A stretch of 64,000 bases of DNA from Bettongia penicillata ogilbyi (taxonomy: Eukaryota; Chordata; Mammalia; Diprotodontia; Potoroidae), in contig JAJHZJ010000028.1 of assembly GCA_023548195.1 (NCBI GenBank), positions 3,173,001 through 3,237,000 on the forward strand, given 5' to 3'. The position numbers and the translations under genes are program-made. Of the stretch, positions 58,501 to 64,000 are shown piece after piece. The notes beneath the pieces are model-generated. The model was given only the letters and a program-made list of their open reading frames with translations, was not told the DNA's origin and did not search any database. Position 1 is the stretch's first letter, and the number at the start of each line of letters is the position of its first letter.

Positions 58501-61169
58501 AGCCTTCATGGAGTAGTAAGTATCAGTTTATTGTTATGATTAATCTTACTTGAACTTCTTACCAGTTTATAATTAATAATTGATTTTCTTCTGAGATTAA
58601 AATGATTGCTATACAGTATTAAATATTGAATAGAAAAAATGTAAAATTTAGTTCAATTTTTACATTTGCTGTCAGATAAATGTTGGTTGGGGGTACTAGG
58701 GATGTCTTACTTTACTTAAGTATTCCATCATGTGAACCTAAAAAGTCAGGGGTTTTTGGTGTTTGTTTTTCCCCAATTCCAGTGGTGGGAATCTAATGCT
58801 TTTTAATTTCACGTATAGATTGAATATTGGGTTGTTCATTTCAGTCAGAACAGCATTGTTAGCCATCATTGGATTTATGCCAACAAAAGGAGAAGGTGCC
58901 ATAGGGTCTCTAGACTACTCACCTGAGGAAAGACGAGCACTTGCCAAAAAGTGAGTAGATTACATTTTATTCTTTGTTTATCTAGTATTTAAGTTGTTTT
59001 CCAAAACTACAAAACGTGTACCTTGAAGAAATTATACTTCTTTTTAACTCCATGTGCTGACTTGTTCTTTAATATCAAATTATTTAATTAATTTCTTATA
59101 AAAGTAACAGTAAATGACTTGATGTTTTGTTGGCAGAACTTCTCAGTAAAAGTTCCATTAGATTCATTCTGTGAATAGAATGTTTTTCATAATATTGTAG
59201 TTAAATGTAGTAGATAAATATCATATGAACATTTGCTCTTAAATTTCACCTGCTCCCTTAGTCAGTCTAAAGAAATTCCAGTGTCAGGATTTCATTGTAT
59301 AGTTGATTCTGTAAAATGAAAAGAAGGGCGGTTTTGCTTATGATGGGAAAAAAAATTTTCAATCTGAAAACGATGAGTGCACCATCATCACCATCCGGAA
59401 ATGACTTAGATCTTTCTCCTAGGCACTAAAAGGCTTTTGCAAAAATTCAAACATTTTTCAATTGCCAGATATTGGCTATAAAACTTAAGTGTTTTGATGA
59501 GACATGCATTGTTACTAAGACAGTAACAATACATGAGAATTGTAACACTACATACATAAGGGAGAAATTAATTCATAGAATCATAGACTTAGAGTGGAAG
59601 GAACCAAAGATGTCTTTCCCAAACCATCATTTTAGAGATGAGGAACTAAGGCCCAAGGAAGTTAACTAACTTGCGCAAGGTCACACGTAGTAATTATCTC
59701 GGGTGGGATGTAAACCCAGGTCGCCTGACTCCATTTAGCACCTACAGTATGCAAACTATTTTAGTAGACTTTGGTGTAAAATGGCAACTCCCCTAAGATA
59801 CTCATTTCAGTGAAAATTTATTGCCTACTTGGTAATTAGTAATCTATCCCAGGTCTTCTGACCTCTACTTACATTCTCAGTCTGTCAAAGATCATGTAAT
59901 TTAAAGATGGAAGGGATTTTAGAGATCTTTAGATCCCTCATTTTCAGATGAACAAAGCCATATTGTTTTTTCAGTTAGCTAATTAAATATGTAGTCTAGA
60001 AACAGATATACACATGTAAAGCCTTTTTTTTTAATCGTTCTTTATGTATTATATGTGGACCAATCACAATAAAAATGATTGGCTATTTTTAAGGATATTT
60101 GATACATTTGTAGTGCACTTGGGCAAGTGTGTGTATGCAATGTGAGTACAATATAAATAATATAATTTCTCCTATAGATAAATGAATATTGTATTTTGTA
60201 GAACTGTGTTAAGTAAGTATTTATATTAGTTTGGTAGCATGCACTTCATTTTTGTGTGCTGGCAAATCTTTTCTGTAATTAGCATCTTGAGGAAAAGTAT
60301 TAGTGACAGAACAAGCTCTTCTAATGTTGAAAATCCTGAATTATTTTTTATCTTCTGTGATCTACCATGGTTGAAACCTTATTTCAGAAATTTGTATAGT
60401 AGAAGGTGGGCTTCATTGTAAGGGAAGGAAATTATATTTTTGTTGTGGTGACTTGTGTTCATACTGTCATGAGTGTAGCCATATAAACATGTATTTGTGA
60501 GAATGTTTACTGAAGTTTTTGAAAAATGTAGTCATTTATGAAACTTCTCATCTGGTTGAGGAGGATAGATGTTAATTATACTTAATAGTTTTATTTTGGA
60601 ACAGAAAAGATCTCAATTTATGGCTTGGTTTTATCACTCAATAAAATATGCAGATCACAAAAAATGTTTTTAATAATGTTTGCTAATTTTTTGAACCCAT
60701 AGTTTAGGTGGCCAAATTTGGAGTAAGAAGAAAAAAAGAAGTCTGAAAAATCTATTAATATTTCAGTTTTCTAATTTGGTGACTTAAAATGTACATCAGC
60801 ATTTAAAAGTATATCAGGTTCAGGAAAAATGTTTCTTGGTTTTTGAACCTAGAAAGCATATGAGTGTGCATATGTGGGGTGAGCTTTTCATTATTCTTTT
60901 CTTTTAGACTAAAACTTTATTTGTTCAGTGTTTTGTCTTTGTAAGAAAGGAATCAGAGTCAGATTTAAATATTTTTGTTTCCATTCAGCGAGAAAGTTCC
61001 TGATAGCATTCATTTTAGAATTCTTTTATTTCTCACCAGGTCACAAGATTTCTGTTGTGAGGGATGTGGCTCAGCAATGAAGATCGCCCTGTTGCCTTTG
61101 TCATCAGGAAGTGATTCAAGTCAGGCTGATGAAGAAGCCAAGGAACTTGCTAGACAAATCAGTTTCAAG
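31551..61169 (+). CDS. UBE2J1: UBE2J1, ER tail-anchored ubiquitin-conjugating enzyme E2 J1 (5' six coding exons, 3' part outside window)
   Basis: The coding sequence is join(31551..31581, 44199..44272, 48908..49039, 58431..58515, 58845..58950, 61040..61169), 558 nt and 186 codons. The spliced protein matches mammalian UBE2J1 almost residue for residue: it starts METRYNLKSP, carries TANGRF where typical E2s have HPN, and has the active-site Cys at residue 91 (KKICLSISGHHPE). From family knowledge, UBE2J1 is the Ubc6e-type E2 of the ER membrane. It works with HRD1/SEL1L-type ligases to ubiquitinate misfolded ER clients (ERAD). The catalytic domain faces the cytosol and a C-terminal helix anchors the protein. 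Human UBE2J1 has 318 residues, so about 130 residues, including the anchor, lie beyond base 64000. Ser184, a reported stress-kinase phosphorylation site, is kept within LARQIS near the end of exon 6. All introns are GT-AG and no reading-frame damage is visible, so this is the functional multi-exon gene and not a retrocopy. Confidence 0.97.
32300..32430 (+). mobile_element. MIR-like fragment, sense
   Basis: 'tgcctggatgaccttgggca', 'gttttagtttcctcgtctct' and 'gagttgacctagatctagga' at the 3' border of the CpG island, within intron 1. Confidence 0.65.
32940..33100 (+). mobile_element. Marsupial SINE fragment, sense
   Basis: 'taccgtaagttgcagagcag' and 'aatttcctcatctgcagttg' correspond to the tail of the family at 15346. 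Confidence 0.5.
33220..33612 (-). mobile_element. Two MIR-like fragments, antisense
   Basis: The first (to about 33465) has 'acattatctcatttaatcgt' and 'gatgaggatactgaggttca'. The second (from 33488) has 'agatgaggaaggagaggccc' and 'gctaagtccagaattatttc'. Confidence 0.65.
33613..34299. other. Intron 1 DNA, nothing recognised
   Basis: No repeat or gene signature was recognised. Confidence 0.35.
34300..34460 (-). mobile_element. MIR-like fragment, antisense
   Basis: 'aggcctcattttacagatga', 'ctaatccaaggtctcctaga' and 'agttaggatttgaacctcct'. Confidence 0.6.
34461..37140. other. Intron 1, largely repeat-free stretch
   Basis: About 2.7 kb of AT-rich sequence with only one MIR-like remnant (35335-35520, 'atgggtaagtcactttgctt'). 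Lack of recognisable repeats in so repeat-dense a window makes it a candidate for conserved intronic regulatory DNA. No motif supports a specific function. Confidence 0.35.
37145..37516 (-). mobile_element. MIR-like fragment followed by a marsupial SINE, antisense
   Basis: 37145-37275 is MIR-like ('gataaggaagctgaggcaca'). 37280-37516 is an antisense SINE ending in the reversed head 'ctatctactatgctccctag'. Confidence 0.7.
37517..38988. other. Intron 1, mostly unassigned; holds a candidate alternative first exon
   Basis: No repeat was recognised. An ATG with a strong context at 38241 is followed by a good splice donor at 38260. Confidence 0.3.
38241..38259 (+). other. Candidate alternative first coding exon of UBE2J1 (speculative)
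   Basis: ATGGCTTCAGCTTCTGAAG is followed directly by the donor GTAAGC. It encodes MASASE plus one base and ends in phase 1, the phase needed to splice to exon 2. The ATG has G at -3 and +4. A two-codon upstream frame (ATGGGCTAG) ends just before it. I know of no UBE2J1 isoform with this start, and such a combination can arise by chance in 12 kb. Confidence 0.15.
38989..39785 (+). mobile_element. L2 LINE, 3' end complete, sense
   Basis: It spans 'aaccttgaagtcatccttat', 'ttgaattattgcagtagact', 'tttggcctttaaaaccctcc' and the L2 terminus 'gcttaataaatgcttgttga'. It is among the better-preserved L2 copies here. Confidence 0.8.
40090..40470 (-). mobile_element. L1-like LINE 3' fragment, antisense
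   Basis: 'agtcaagcaaaacaaattcc', 'agcattggctatgttcaaaa' and 'atcatcagccctccggaatt' define the family repeated at 23320 and 47640. Confidence 0.6.
40680..40745. repeat. TATA/CATA-rich low-complexity tract
   Basis: Alternating TATATA, ATACACATA and ATATATACAT blocks. Confidence 0.85.
41180..42098 (+). mobile_element. L2 LINE with reverse-transcriptase remnant and 3' end, sense
   Basis: 'gcatttgacactattgatca' at 41368 encodes AFDTIDH, the conserved L2/CR1 reverse-transcriptase segment. It continues to 'ctcaacctggatgttccaaa' and ends with 'ctaataaatgcttgttgact' after an internal deletion. Confidence 0.8.
42099..43339. other. Intron 1 DNA, nothing recognised
   Basis: Over 1.2 kb of AT-rich sequence without identified features. 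Confidence 0.3.
43340..44135 (+). repeat. Ancient dispersed repeat reaching close to exon 2
   Basis: 'agcctaaatttgcctttgta', 'gaatgtttgaagactgcttc', 'tcctgagtcttttcttctcc', 'tgccctgttggatatttacc', 'tgatgcagcccaagactttg' and 'aagtgcaagactttacattt' follow, in order, an old amniote repeat I recognise as CR1-like but cannot name. It ends roughly 60 bp before the exon 2 acceptor. The overlapping small open frames are remnants. Confidence 0.55.
44199..44272 (+). CDS. UBE2J1: UBE2J1 coding exon 2
   Basis: The exon is 74 nt. It completes Ala11 and encodes VKRLMKEAAELKDP to HAQPLE (residues 11-35), the N-terminal helix of the E2 fold. The acceptor is TTTCATTTCAG and the donor GAG|GTGAGT, leaving phase 0. 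A degraded ancient repeat fills the intron to within roughly 60 bp of this acceptor. Intron 2 is 4,635 bp. Confidence 0.97.
44310..44510 (-). mobile_element. MIR-like SINE, antisense
   Basis: 'gtagagggtttgacagttta', 'tacagatgaggaaatagact' and 'agtggcagaattgggacttg' just after exon 2. Confidence 0.6.
44930..45155 (+). repeat. Old dispersed repeat ending 'attctgtgattctgtgag'
   Basis: 'tggactggactaaatgactg' and 'tgattccttctaactctcaa' match the common 3' motif of an old SINE/MIR-type repeat. Confidence 0.45.
45540..47340 (-). mobile_element. Long L2 LINE copy with ORF2 remnants, antisense
   Basis: Minus-strand translation gives L2 ORF2 pieces in order. Around 46340-46220 CTHCLQFFSSHFSILHS resembles the fingers segment SRLLHFLSSHSLLDPLQ. 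Around 45870-45620 a STWMFYLKFNLSKMELA segment resembles the STWMSRRHLKLNMSKTEL thumb region. Between and upstream lies decayed ORF2. At about 1.8 kb it is the longest L2 copy here; stops and frameshifts abound. Confidence 0.75.
47496..47563. mobile_element. Mariner-like MITE (palindromic, about 70 bp)
   Basis: GAGGGTGTCTCAAAAGTCTT at the left end mirrors AAGAGTTTGGGGGTACACCT at the right, with 'gctattaaagc' in the centre. This is the form of a MADE1-type mariner MITE. Confidence 0.65.
47640..47870 (-). mobile_element. L1-like LINE 3' fragment, antisense
   Basis: 'attaacaagcattaattttc', 'gcattggctgtgtccaaatg' and 'gagtctgttacctctgtgtc' match 40090-40300. Confidence 0.65.
48060..48357 (+). 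mobile_element. L2 3' end, sense
   Basis: 'aaatgccagttcctatataa' and 'tttaataaatgcttggtgat', followed by TGAT units. Confidence 0.75.
48500..48695 (-). mobile_element. MIR-like SINE, antisense
   Basis: 'agtgcctaatatgtactaga', 'ggcactttacaaatgttatg', then decayed text ending 'ggacaccagaacctggct', about 210 bp before exon 3. Confidence 0.55.
48908..49039 (+). CDS. UBE2J1: UBE2J1 coding exon 3
   Basis: The exon is 132 nt (44 codons, residues 36-79). It encodes DNLFEWHFTVRGPPDSDFDG, then the GVYHGRI strand and the PPEYPMKPPS segment, which is the E2 beta-sheet core and proline-rich turn. It enters and leaves in phase 0 (TTTAG acceptor, ACA|GTAAGT donor). Intron 3 is 9,391 bp and carries the large HAL1-like insertion. 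Confidence 0.97.
49040..49594. other. Intron 3 start, nothing recognised
   Basis: AT-rich, apart from a short GC-richer stretch near 49360-49410. Confidence 0.3.
49595..49815 (+). mobile_element. Marsupial SINE, sense
   Basis: 'gggttcaagtcctacttgtg', 'aggcagctccctaagcctgt' and 'accaatgaaatcacaggctc' match the family at 15346. Confidence 0.65.
49880..50515 (+). mobile_element. RTE-like LINE 3' region (source of SINE tails), sense
   Basis: The segment 'ggcagttgaagcatgtaccg', 'gtcatcttgacttttgtcct', 'gatgactcaggaagagggag', 'gtgctgcctcacttaaattc', ending 'aatgaaggatgaaca', is the long version of the tail carried by SINEs at 2409, 16030, 16625, 18560 and 22345. Confidence 0.65.
50516..51290 (+). 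mobile_element. Two L2 3'-end copies separated by an L1-like fragment
   Basis: 50516-50720 and 50930-51290 (ending 'ggcatttaataaacatttat') are L2 3' regions. Between them, 50725-50870 ('tttcaaataaatacatcctt', 'cttgtaacaaagattaagaa') matches 11290-11400. Confidence 0.6.
51328..51401. mobile_element. Mariner-like MITE, second copy (palindromic)
   Basis: 'ttcccaagagtcttagtgct' on the left is complementary to 'agtgcactaagatttttggg' on the right around 'tattaaaactta'. It is the same family as 47496-47563 but better preserved as a palindrome. Confidence 0.75.
51530..51830 (-). mobile_element. L1-like LINE 3' fragment, antisense
   Basis: 'acaaaggaaaaagaaataag' and the following pyrimidine-rich text match 11290-11640 and 50725-50870. 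Confidence 0.4.
51831..53200 (+). mobile_element. L2 LINE, 3' half, sense
   Basis: Order kept: 'actattctctccaaagtcag', 'gttcctgtctgaccattcct', 'gatgattcccacatctatgt' (ADDSHIY-type segment, L2 YADDSQIY), 'tcttttggatatctcaaatt', 'gcacaggtctgaccatgtca' and the 'cttagcacagtgcttaagtg' 3' end. Confidence 0.8.
54140..54181 (+). repeat. TG/CG/TA alternating tract
   Basis: Alternating purine-pyrimidine run (TGTGCGTGC, GTGTACGTGTGTGTG) inside the HAL1-like 3' UTR, possibly a feature of the family. Confidence 0.8.
54467..55421 (-). pseudogene. HAL1/L1 ORF1 (RNA-binding chaperone), two inactivating breaks
   Basis: The reading frame begins MPRKRKQNKTIESYFIGEEM. A long coiled coil follows (heptads from MEELKKDFENQVRQ to ENRSLKIRMEQMES), then an RRM-like segment containing DNLKIMGLPES, and a C-terminal domain with RNIVAKFQNSQVKEKIL and RDRRVWNRIF. 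That order matches L1 ORF1p, the trimeric RNA-binding chaperone. Two defects are visible. One is a single in-frame TAA at 55104-55106, where the sister copy at 19046-20208 has GAA. The other is a one-base frameshift near 54685, where the frame changes from ...SIEEIHS to ...KSIRSLPGRDPK. Full length would be about 318 codons. Confidence 0.85.
56100..56789. other. Intron 3 DNA, nothing recognised
   Basis: AT-rich, without an identified repeat. Confidence 0.3.
56790..57200 (+). mobile_element. RTE/R2-like LINE ORF C-terminal remnant, sense
   Basis: Near 56805 the + strand reads LLVLLYGVKT, close to the conserved LLYGCETW segment after the reverse-transcriptase domain of RTE-type LINEs. Downstream, a DERQRRSGI-like piece, an M-A-W-S-Y (WAGH-like) piece and an RWTPPSW-like piece follow the usual order. 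Several stops interrupt it. Confidence 0.5.
57201..58029. other. Intron 3 DNA, mostly unassigned
   Basis: It contains a short (TA)n block at 57600-57640. 57820-57990 may be L2-like but too decayed to call. Confidence 0.3.
58030..58310 (+). mobile_element. MIR-like SINE followed by an L2-like 3' end, sense
   Basis: 'acaacttgcttacctgctct' and 'tatctccttatccttaaaac' are MIR-like. 'gttgaataaatatttatcag' at the end is L2-like. Confidence 0.5.
58431..58515 (+). CDS. UBE2J1: UBE2J1 coding exon 4 (catalytic cysteine)
   Basis: The exon is 85 nt and encodes ANGRFEVGKKICLSISGHHP to the first base of Ile108. It contains catalytic Cys91. The segment before it reads TANGRF and not the canonical HPN tripeptide, which is normal for the Ubc6/UBE2J group. 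Acceptor CCTTAAG, donor A|GTAAGT, phase 1 out. Intron 4 is only 329 bp. Confidence 0.97.
58845..58950 (+). CDS. UBE2J1: UBE2J1 coding exon 5
   Basis: The exon is 106 nt and encodes residues 108-142 plus two bases of Lys143: IRTALLAIIGFMPTKGEG, then AIGSLDYSPEERRALAKK. This is the crossover helix and C-terminal part of the E2 domain. The residue after LDY is Ser, where the human protein has Thr. Acceptor TTTCAG, donor AAAAA|GTGAGT, phase 2 out. Confidence 0.97.
58951..59569. other. Intron 5 DNA, nothing recognised
   Basis: AT-rich, without a recognised repeat. Confidence 0.3.
59570..59745 (-). mobile_element. MIR-like SINE, antisense
   Basis: 'cttagagtggaaggaaccaa', 'tagagatgaggaactaaggc', 'aaggtcacacgtagtaatta' and 'gtcgcctgactccatttagc'. 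Confidence 0.7.
59746..61039. other. Remainder of intron 5, mostly unassigned
   Basis: There are small MIR-like traces near 59890-59950 only. The polypyrimidine stretch before exon 6 is 'attcttttatttctcaccag'. Confidence 0.35.
61040..61169 (+). CDS. UBE2J1: UBE2J1 coding exon 6
   Basis: The exon is 130 nt. It completes Lys143 and runs SQDFCCEGCGSAMK to ELARQISFK (residues 144-186). Cys148, Cys149 and Cys152 lie in the CCEGC cluster. Ser184 lies in LARQIS, a good match to a hydrophobic-x-R-x-x-S (MK2-type) kinase site. From memory of the human protein, local substitutions are IA for DV after SAMK, S for K before SGSDSS, and E for Q after QAD. The donor AAG|GTAAAT is slightly weak. I find no exon 7 in the remaining 2.8 kb. 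Confidence 0.95.
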
Positions 61170-61499
61170 GTAAATTACAATAATGGATTTTTAGCAAGGA
61201 TCCCTCCCATTTTCCTGTCAGGAAGAAAAGATATTTCTTGGGGTTCTGTAGTAGTGTATTTCTATTCTTTAGGAATAACCAACCACACTTATCCTTTGGA
61301 ATTTAATTTCTACGTTAATGCTAGCTTGTACTGTTTTCTCCGAACCACTCAATCATTAGTTGTTCATTTTGGCACTTAGTCCTTTGTTGTTTTGCTTCAT
61401 GTTGCTATAGTTTTTATTCCCAGCTAAATTAAAATGGAAAAGAGTCTTGGACTTAGTCAGAAAATGTACATTTTAAGTCACCAAATTAGAAAACTGAAA

Positions 61500-61800
61500 T
61501 ATTTGAATCTTCCACTTACCTAGCTGTATAATCTTGGACAAGACACTTAACTTTTCTGAGTTTATTACCTCATCTGCAAAATGGTGGTAATATTTGTCCT
61601 GCCTACCCTACATGATTTTTCTAAGAATTTGATGAACTTAGATTATGTGAAAGTGCCCTAAAAATGTAAGGTGACATTATTATCATATTCTTTGATACCT
61701 TCCACAGTGCCAGGCACATAGTAGAGTTCAGTAATCAATAAGCATGAGTTGCTTGCCTACTATGTACCAGGTGATAGCTACCTACAAAGACCTTACAAGT
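61500..61800 (+). mobile_element. MIR-like SINE and adjoining L2-like fragment, sense
   Basis: 'tcttggacaagacacttaac', 'cctcatctgcaaaatggtgg' and 'tgaaagtgccctaaaaatgt' are MIR-like. 'cagtgccaggcacatagtag' follows. Confidence 0.65.
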
Positions 61801-62249
61801 CTTATCAGATGTCGGATAAAAGGATTTTAGGTAGTTAACGTAGAAGACAAAGATTGACAAGTGGTAAGATAGATGGGGCTGTCTGAGTTGGATTAGGAAG
61901 TTTATTTTTGGCGAAATTAAATGACTACTTTCCTGTTTGTAACTTGTGAAATTTAGACAGTTTTATGAATCTTTTAAGATACTATGGAGGCAACTATCTA
62001 TATGAAAATTAAAGTATTATGTTTTATGTGAGGGCTTAGGAGATAATTTTTAAAAAGACATGTTTTATAATAAAAACATTTCCAGTTCAGGAAATTTTCA
62101 CAGAATTGGAAGAAGAAACATTTACTTCTCCTCAAGTACTTTTATTGATTAATAGGTGGGCTTTTCTTGCTGGATATTTACCCAATACGGCAAGAGTAAA
62201 GAGCGAATGATATTAAAAATGTACTTTAGTTTCATATTACAGTAAGTCT
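61801..62249. other. Intron 6 DNA, nothing recognised
   Basis: No exon 7 sequence, no repeat identified. Confidence 0.35.
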
Positions 62250-62420
62250 AAGGAAAGGGGGATGAGAGAAGGATAAGAAAGAGAGACAAAGAAATGGAGA
62301 GAAAGATGGAGTAGCATAAAAGGAGGGAAGAGATACAAATGGAAAGAGAAGGAAGAGATCCAGAAAGAGGAAGACACTGAGCTATGATGTGAAAGAGAGA
62401 AGACACAGAAAGTAATATAC
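62250..62420 (+). repeat. Purine-rich (GA/GAAA) tract
   Basis: About 170 bp with few pyrimidines and irregular GAGAGA, GGAAGAG and AAAGAG units. Confidence 0.8.
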
Positions 62421-62490
62421 GTAGAAAAAAGTGAGAAAGGCTCCATAGCTTCCAAGGAAAATGAGTTGTAGAAGTATACCCTGCTTTGGG

Positions 62491-62727
62491 CTACCTGCAG
62501 CACTTTCTTACCTGTTTCTTCACAAGATAGTCATTTTGATATCCCTCAAGCCACCTTGGATCAACTCCCACCATCATTGTAGCCTTGTCTTCCTTCTTCT
62601 CCCTCTTCTCTGTTACTGCTTCTACCCTGTTTTTCCATCTATGTTTTGTTTCCATCTGCTCTGCCAGTTCTTCATACTCTTTGCCTAACATCTTTGACAC
62701 ACCTAGCATGTTTAGGATCTTCACCAC
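62491..62727 (-). other. Unidentified open frame with protein-like composition
   Basis: The minus strand stays open for about 79 codons (first Met codon a few residues in). It encodes a lysine/glutamate-rich, probably helical peptide with GKEYEELAEQMETKHRWKN and VGVDPRWLEGYQNDY. I do not recognise it. No promoter, splice signal or poly(A) tract is visible, so it may be chance or a fragment of an old retrocopy. Confidence 0.2.
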
Positions 62728-62749
62728 TGGGGCTGGCCTGAGCCTGATT

Positions 62750-63765
62750 TACTCTTTATTTAGAAAAAAGTTTTATTGATGTCTTTGTTTTTTGCATCGC
62801 AGTCATTTTCTAATAATCTCTAGCTCCTCAAATACTGAGCCATACAACTGTTCACATATGCATGGGGAAGAAGAAAACTGTTTCTATAGCGTTATGAAAT
62901 CATTATTAGTCCTTGTTTTTAATCTGAGTTGAGCTACCTTTATGTCATCATTGTGTAAGCTGTTTTCCTTCTTCTTTGTTCCATTGGCATCTGTTCACAT
63001 AAATCTTTCCATTTTTCTTTGAATTCTTCACAACTGTCATTTCTTGTAGTAAAATGTTACACCATTACATTCATATAGCATCATTTGTTTAACCATCCTC
63101 CATTCAGCAGATATTGTTTTTGTTTCTTGAGGATTTTTTGCTACCACAAAAAGTGCTGCTACAAATATTTTATTATATAAGGGACCTTTGTTTTTGTCTT
63201 TTACCTCCTTGGGGTTGTGCTACTAGTAGGATTGCTGAATATGAACAATGATTAACTTTGCCTAATTCCAAATTGTTTTCCAGAATGGTTGGATGAATTC
63301 TCAGCTCCATTAACAATTTCTTACTGTTTTCTGACTTCCCACAACCCTTTCAACCTTATTTTTGTCTTTTATCATTTTTGCTAATTTTGAGGATATGACA
63401 TGAGACCTCAGTTGTAATATACAGTGACTTGGAGCGTTTTTCTCTATGATTACTCATATTTTGCATTTATTCTTTTGAAAACCGTTTGTTCATATCCTTT
63501 GAGCACTTCTCTATTTGGGAATGACTCTATCTTATATAATTGAGTACAGTCCTTGTATATCTTAGAAAAATATGTTTGATACAAATATTCCCCCCTGCAA
63601 TCTCCTTATTTTAGTTATAGTGATTTCAATTGTGCAAAAGTTTTAGAATTTTGTGTAGGTGTAATTTTTTATCTTTTATAATTTCCTTTATCGATTGTTT
63701 AAGAACTTCCCCATAGCCATGGTTTTTAAAGTTACTTCTCCAGTTCTACCCTATTTTTTAAAAAT
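62750..63765 (-). mobile_element. L1-like LINE 3' region, antisense (about 1 kb)
   Basis: 'accacaaaaagtgctgctac', 'attccaaattgttttccaga', 'aaccgtttgttcatatcctt' and 'cttccccatagccatggttt' make this the longest antisense copy of the family here, in intron 6. Confidence 0.65.
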
Positions 63766-64000
63766 GTGACTTTCTTATATTTATTTGATTGCCATCTTCA
63801 CCATTTTCTTCTCTGTTCTCATTTTCTTCACCCCTATTAAAACCCATCAGGTACTTAGCTCCTTATGCAAAAACTGAGCTTCTATCTTCTGAGCATGCTA
63901 TAAAATAAATAAAATGCTGAAGTGTAACACCTTTGTGGTAATTTTTCATATTCTTATATTAAGCATCTTTGAAAAACTTGATTTAAGAGACTTAAAATCA
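63766..64000. other. Intron 6 DNA at the window edge
   Basis: No exon or repeat was recognised. The gene continues past the window. Confidence 0.4.

Noticed and set aside
61170..64000. UBE2J1 exon 7
   Set aside because: I looked for a segment resembling the human continuation after ISFK in all + frames and found none. The 134-codon frame at 60975 merely runs through exon 6 into intron.

Overview
This window is eukaryotic nuclear DNA from a mammal, and the repeats point to a marsupial. Many SINEs have the head 'ggcagctaggtgg...agtggatagag' and a tail reading 'aaatggggtc..gaagag'. Others have RTE-like tails. L2/CR1 copies, marsupial-type L1 3' ends and a half-L1 (HAL1)-like element are also present. 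I cannot name the species. There is no prokaryotic organisation, CRISPR array or operon, and I see no evidence of an undescribed multi-gene system.

The window holds one protein-coding gene, the 5' part of UBE2J1 (also called UBC6e or NCUBE1), on the + strand. It encodes a tail-anchored endoplasmic-reticulum E2 ubiquitin-conjugating enzyme used in ER-associated degradation (ERAD). Six coding exons fit together in phase with GT-AG introns: 31551-31581, 44199-44272, 48908-49039, 58431-58515, 58845-58950 and 61040-61169. They encode residues 1-186, which cover the whole E2 catalytic domain with Cys91 and end just after Ser184. The linker and C-terminal membrane anchor (about 130 residues in the human protein) must lie beyond base 64000.

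Layout: 1-30900 is intergenic DNA upstream of UBE2J1, built mostly from L2, L1-like, RTE-tailed and MIR/CORE-type elements. It also has a 5'-complete but 3'-truncated HAL1 copy (19046-20208) and a 7SL RNA pseudogene (28796-29089). No RRAGD exon, the usual mammalian upstream neighbour, is recognisable. A CpG island and promoter lie at about 30925-32290, with GC boxes, an inverted CCAAT box, an exact UPRE (XBP1-type) octamer and a perfect Kozak start. Intron 1 (12.6 kb) has long stretches without recognisable repeats, plus several L2 and L1-like copies. Introns 2-3 hold a long antisense L2, two mariner-like MITEs, an RTE remnant and a 2.77-kb HAL1-like insertion with a 16-bp target-site duplication. 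Intron 6 runs off the end of the window.

The strongest observations are the two HAL1-type insertions (one apparently primed from an internal A-rich stretch), the UPRE in the promoter of an ERAD enzyme gene, the 7SL pseudogene, a phase-compatible candidate alternative first exon in intron 1, and a 60-70 bp inverted-repeat pair at 17160/17667. All repeat names are by eye. Boundaries are approximate except where a target-site duplication fixes them.
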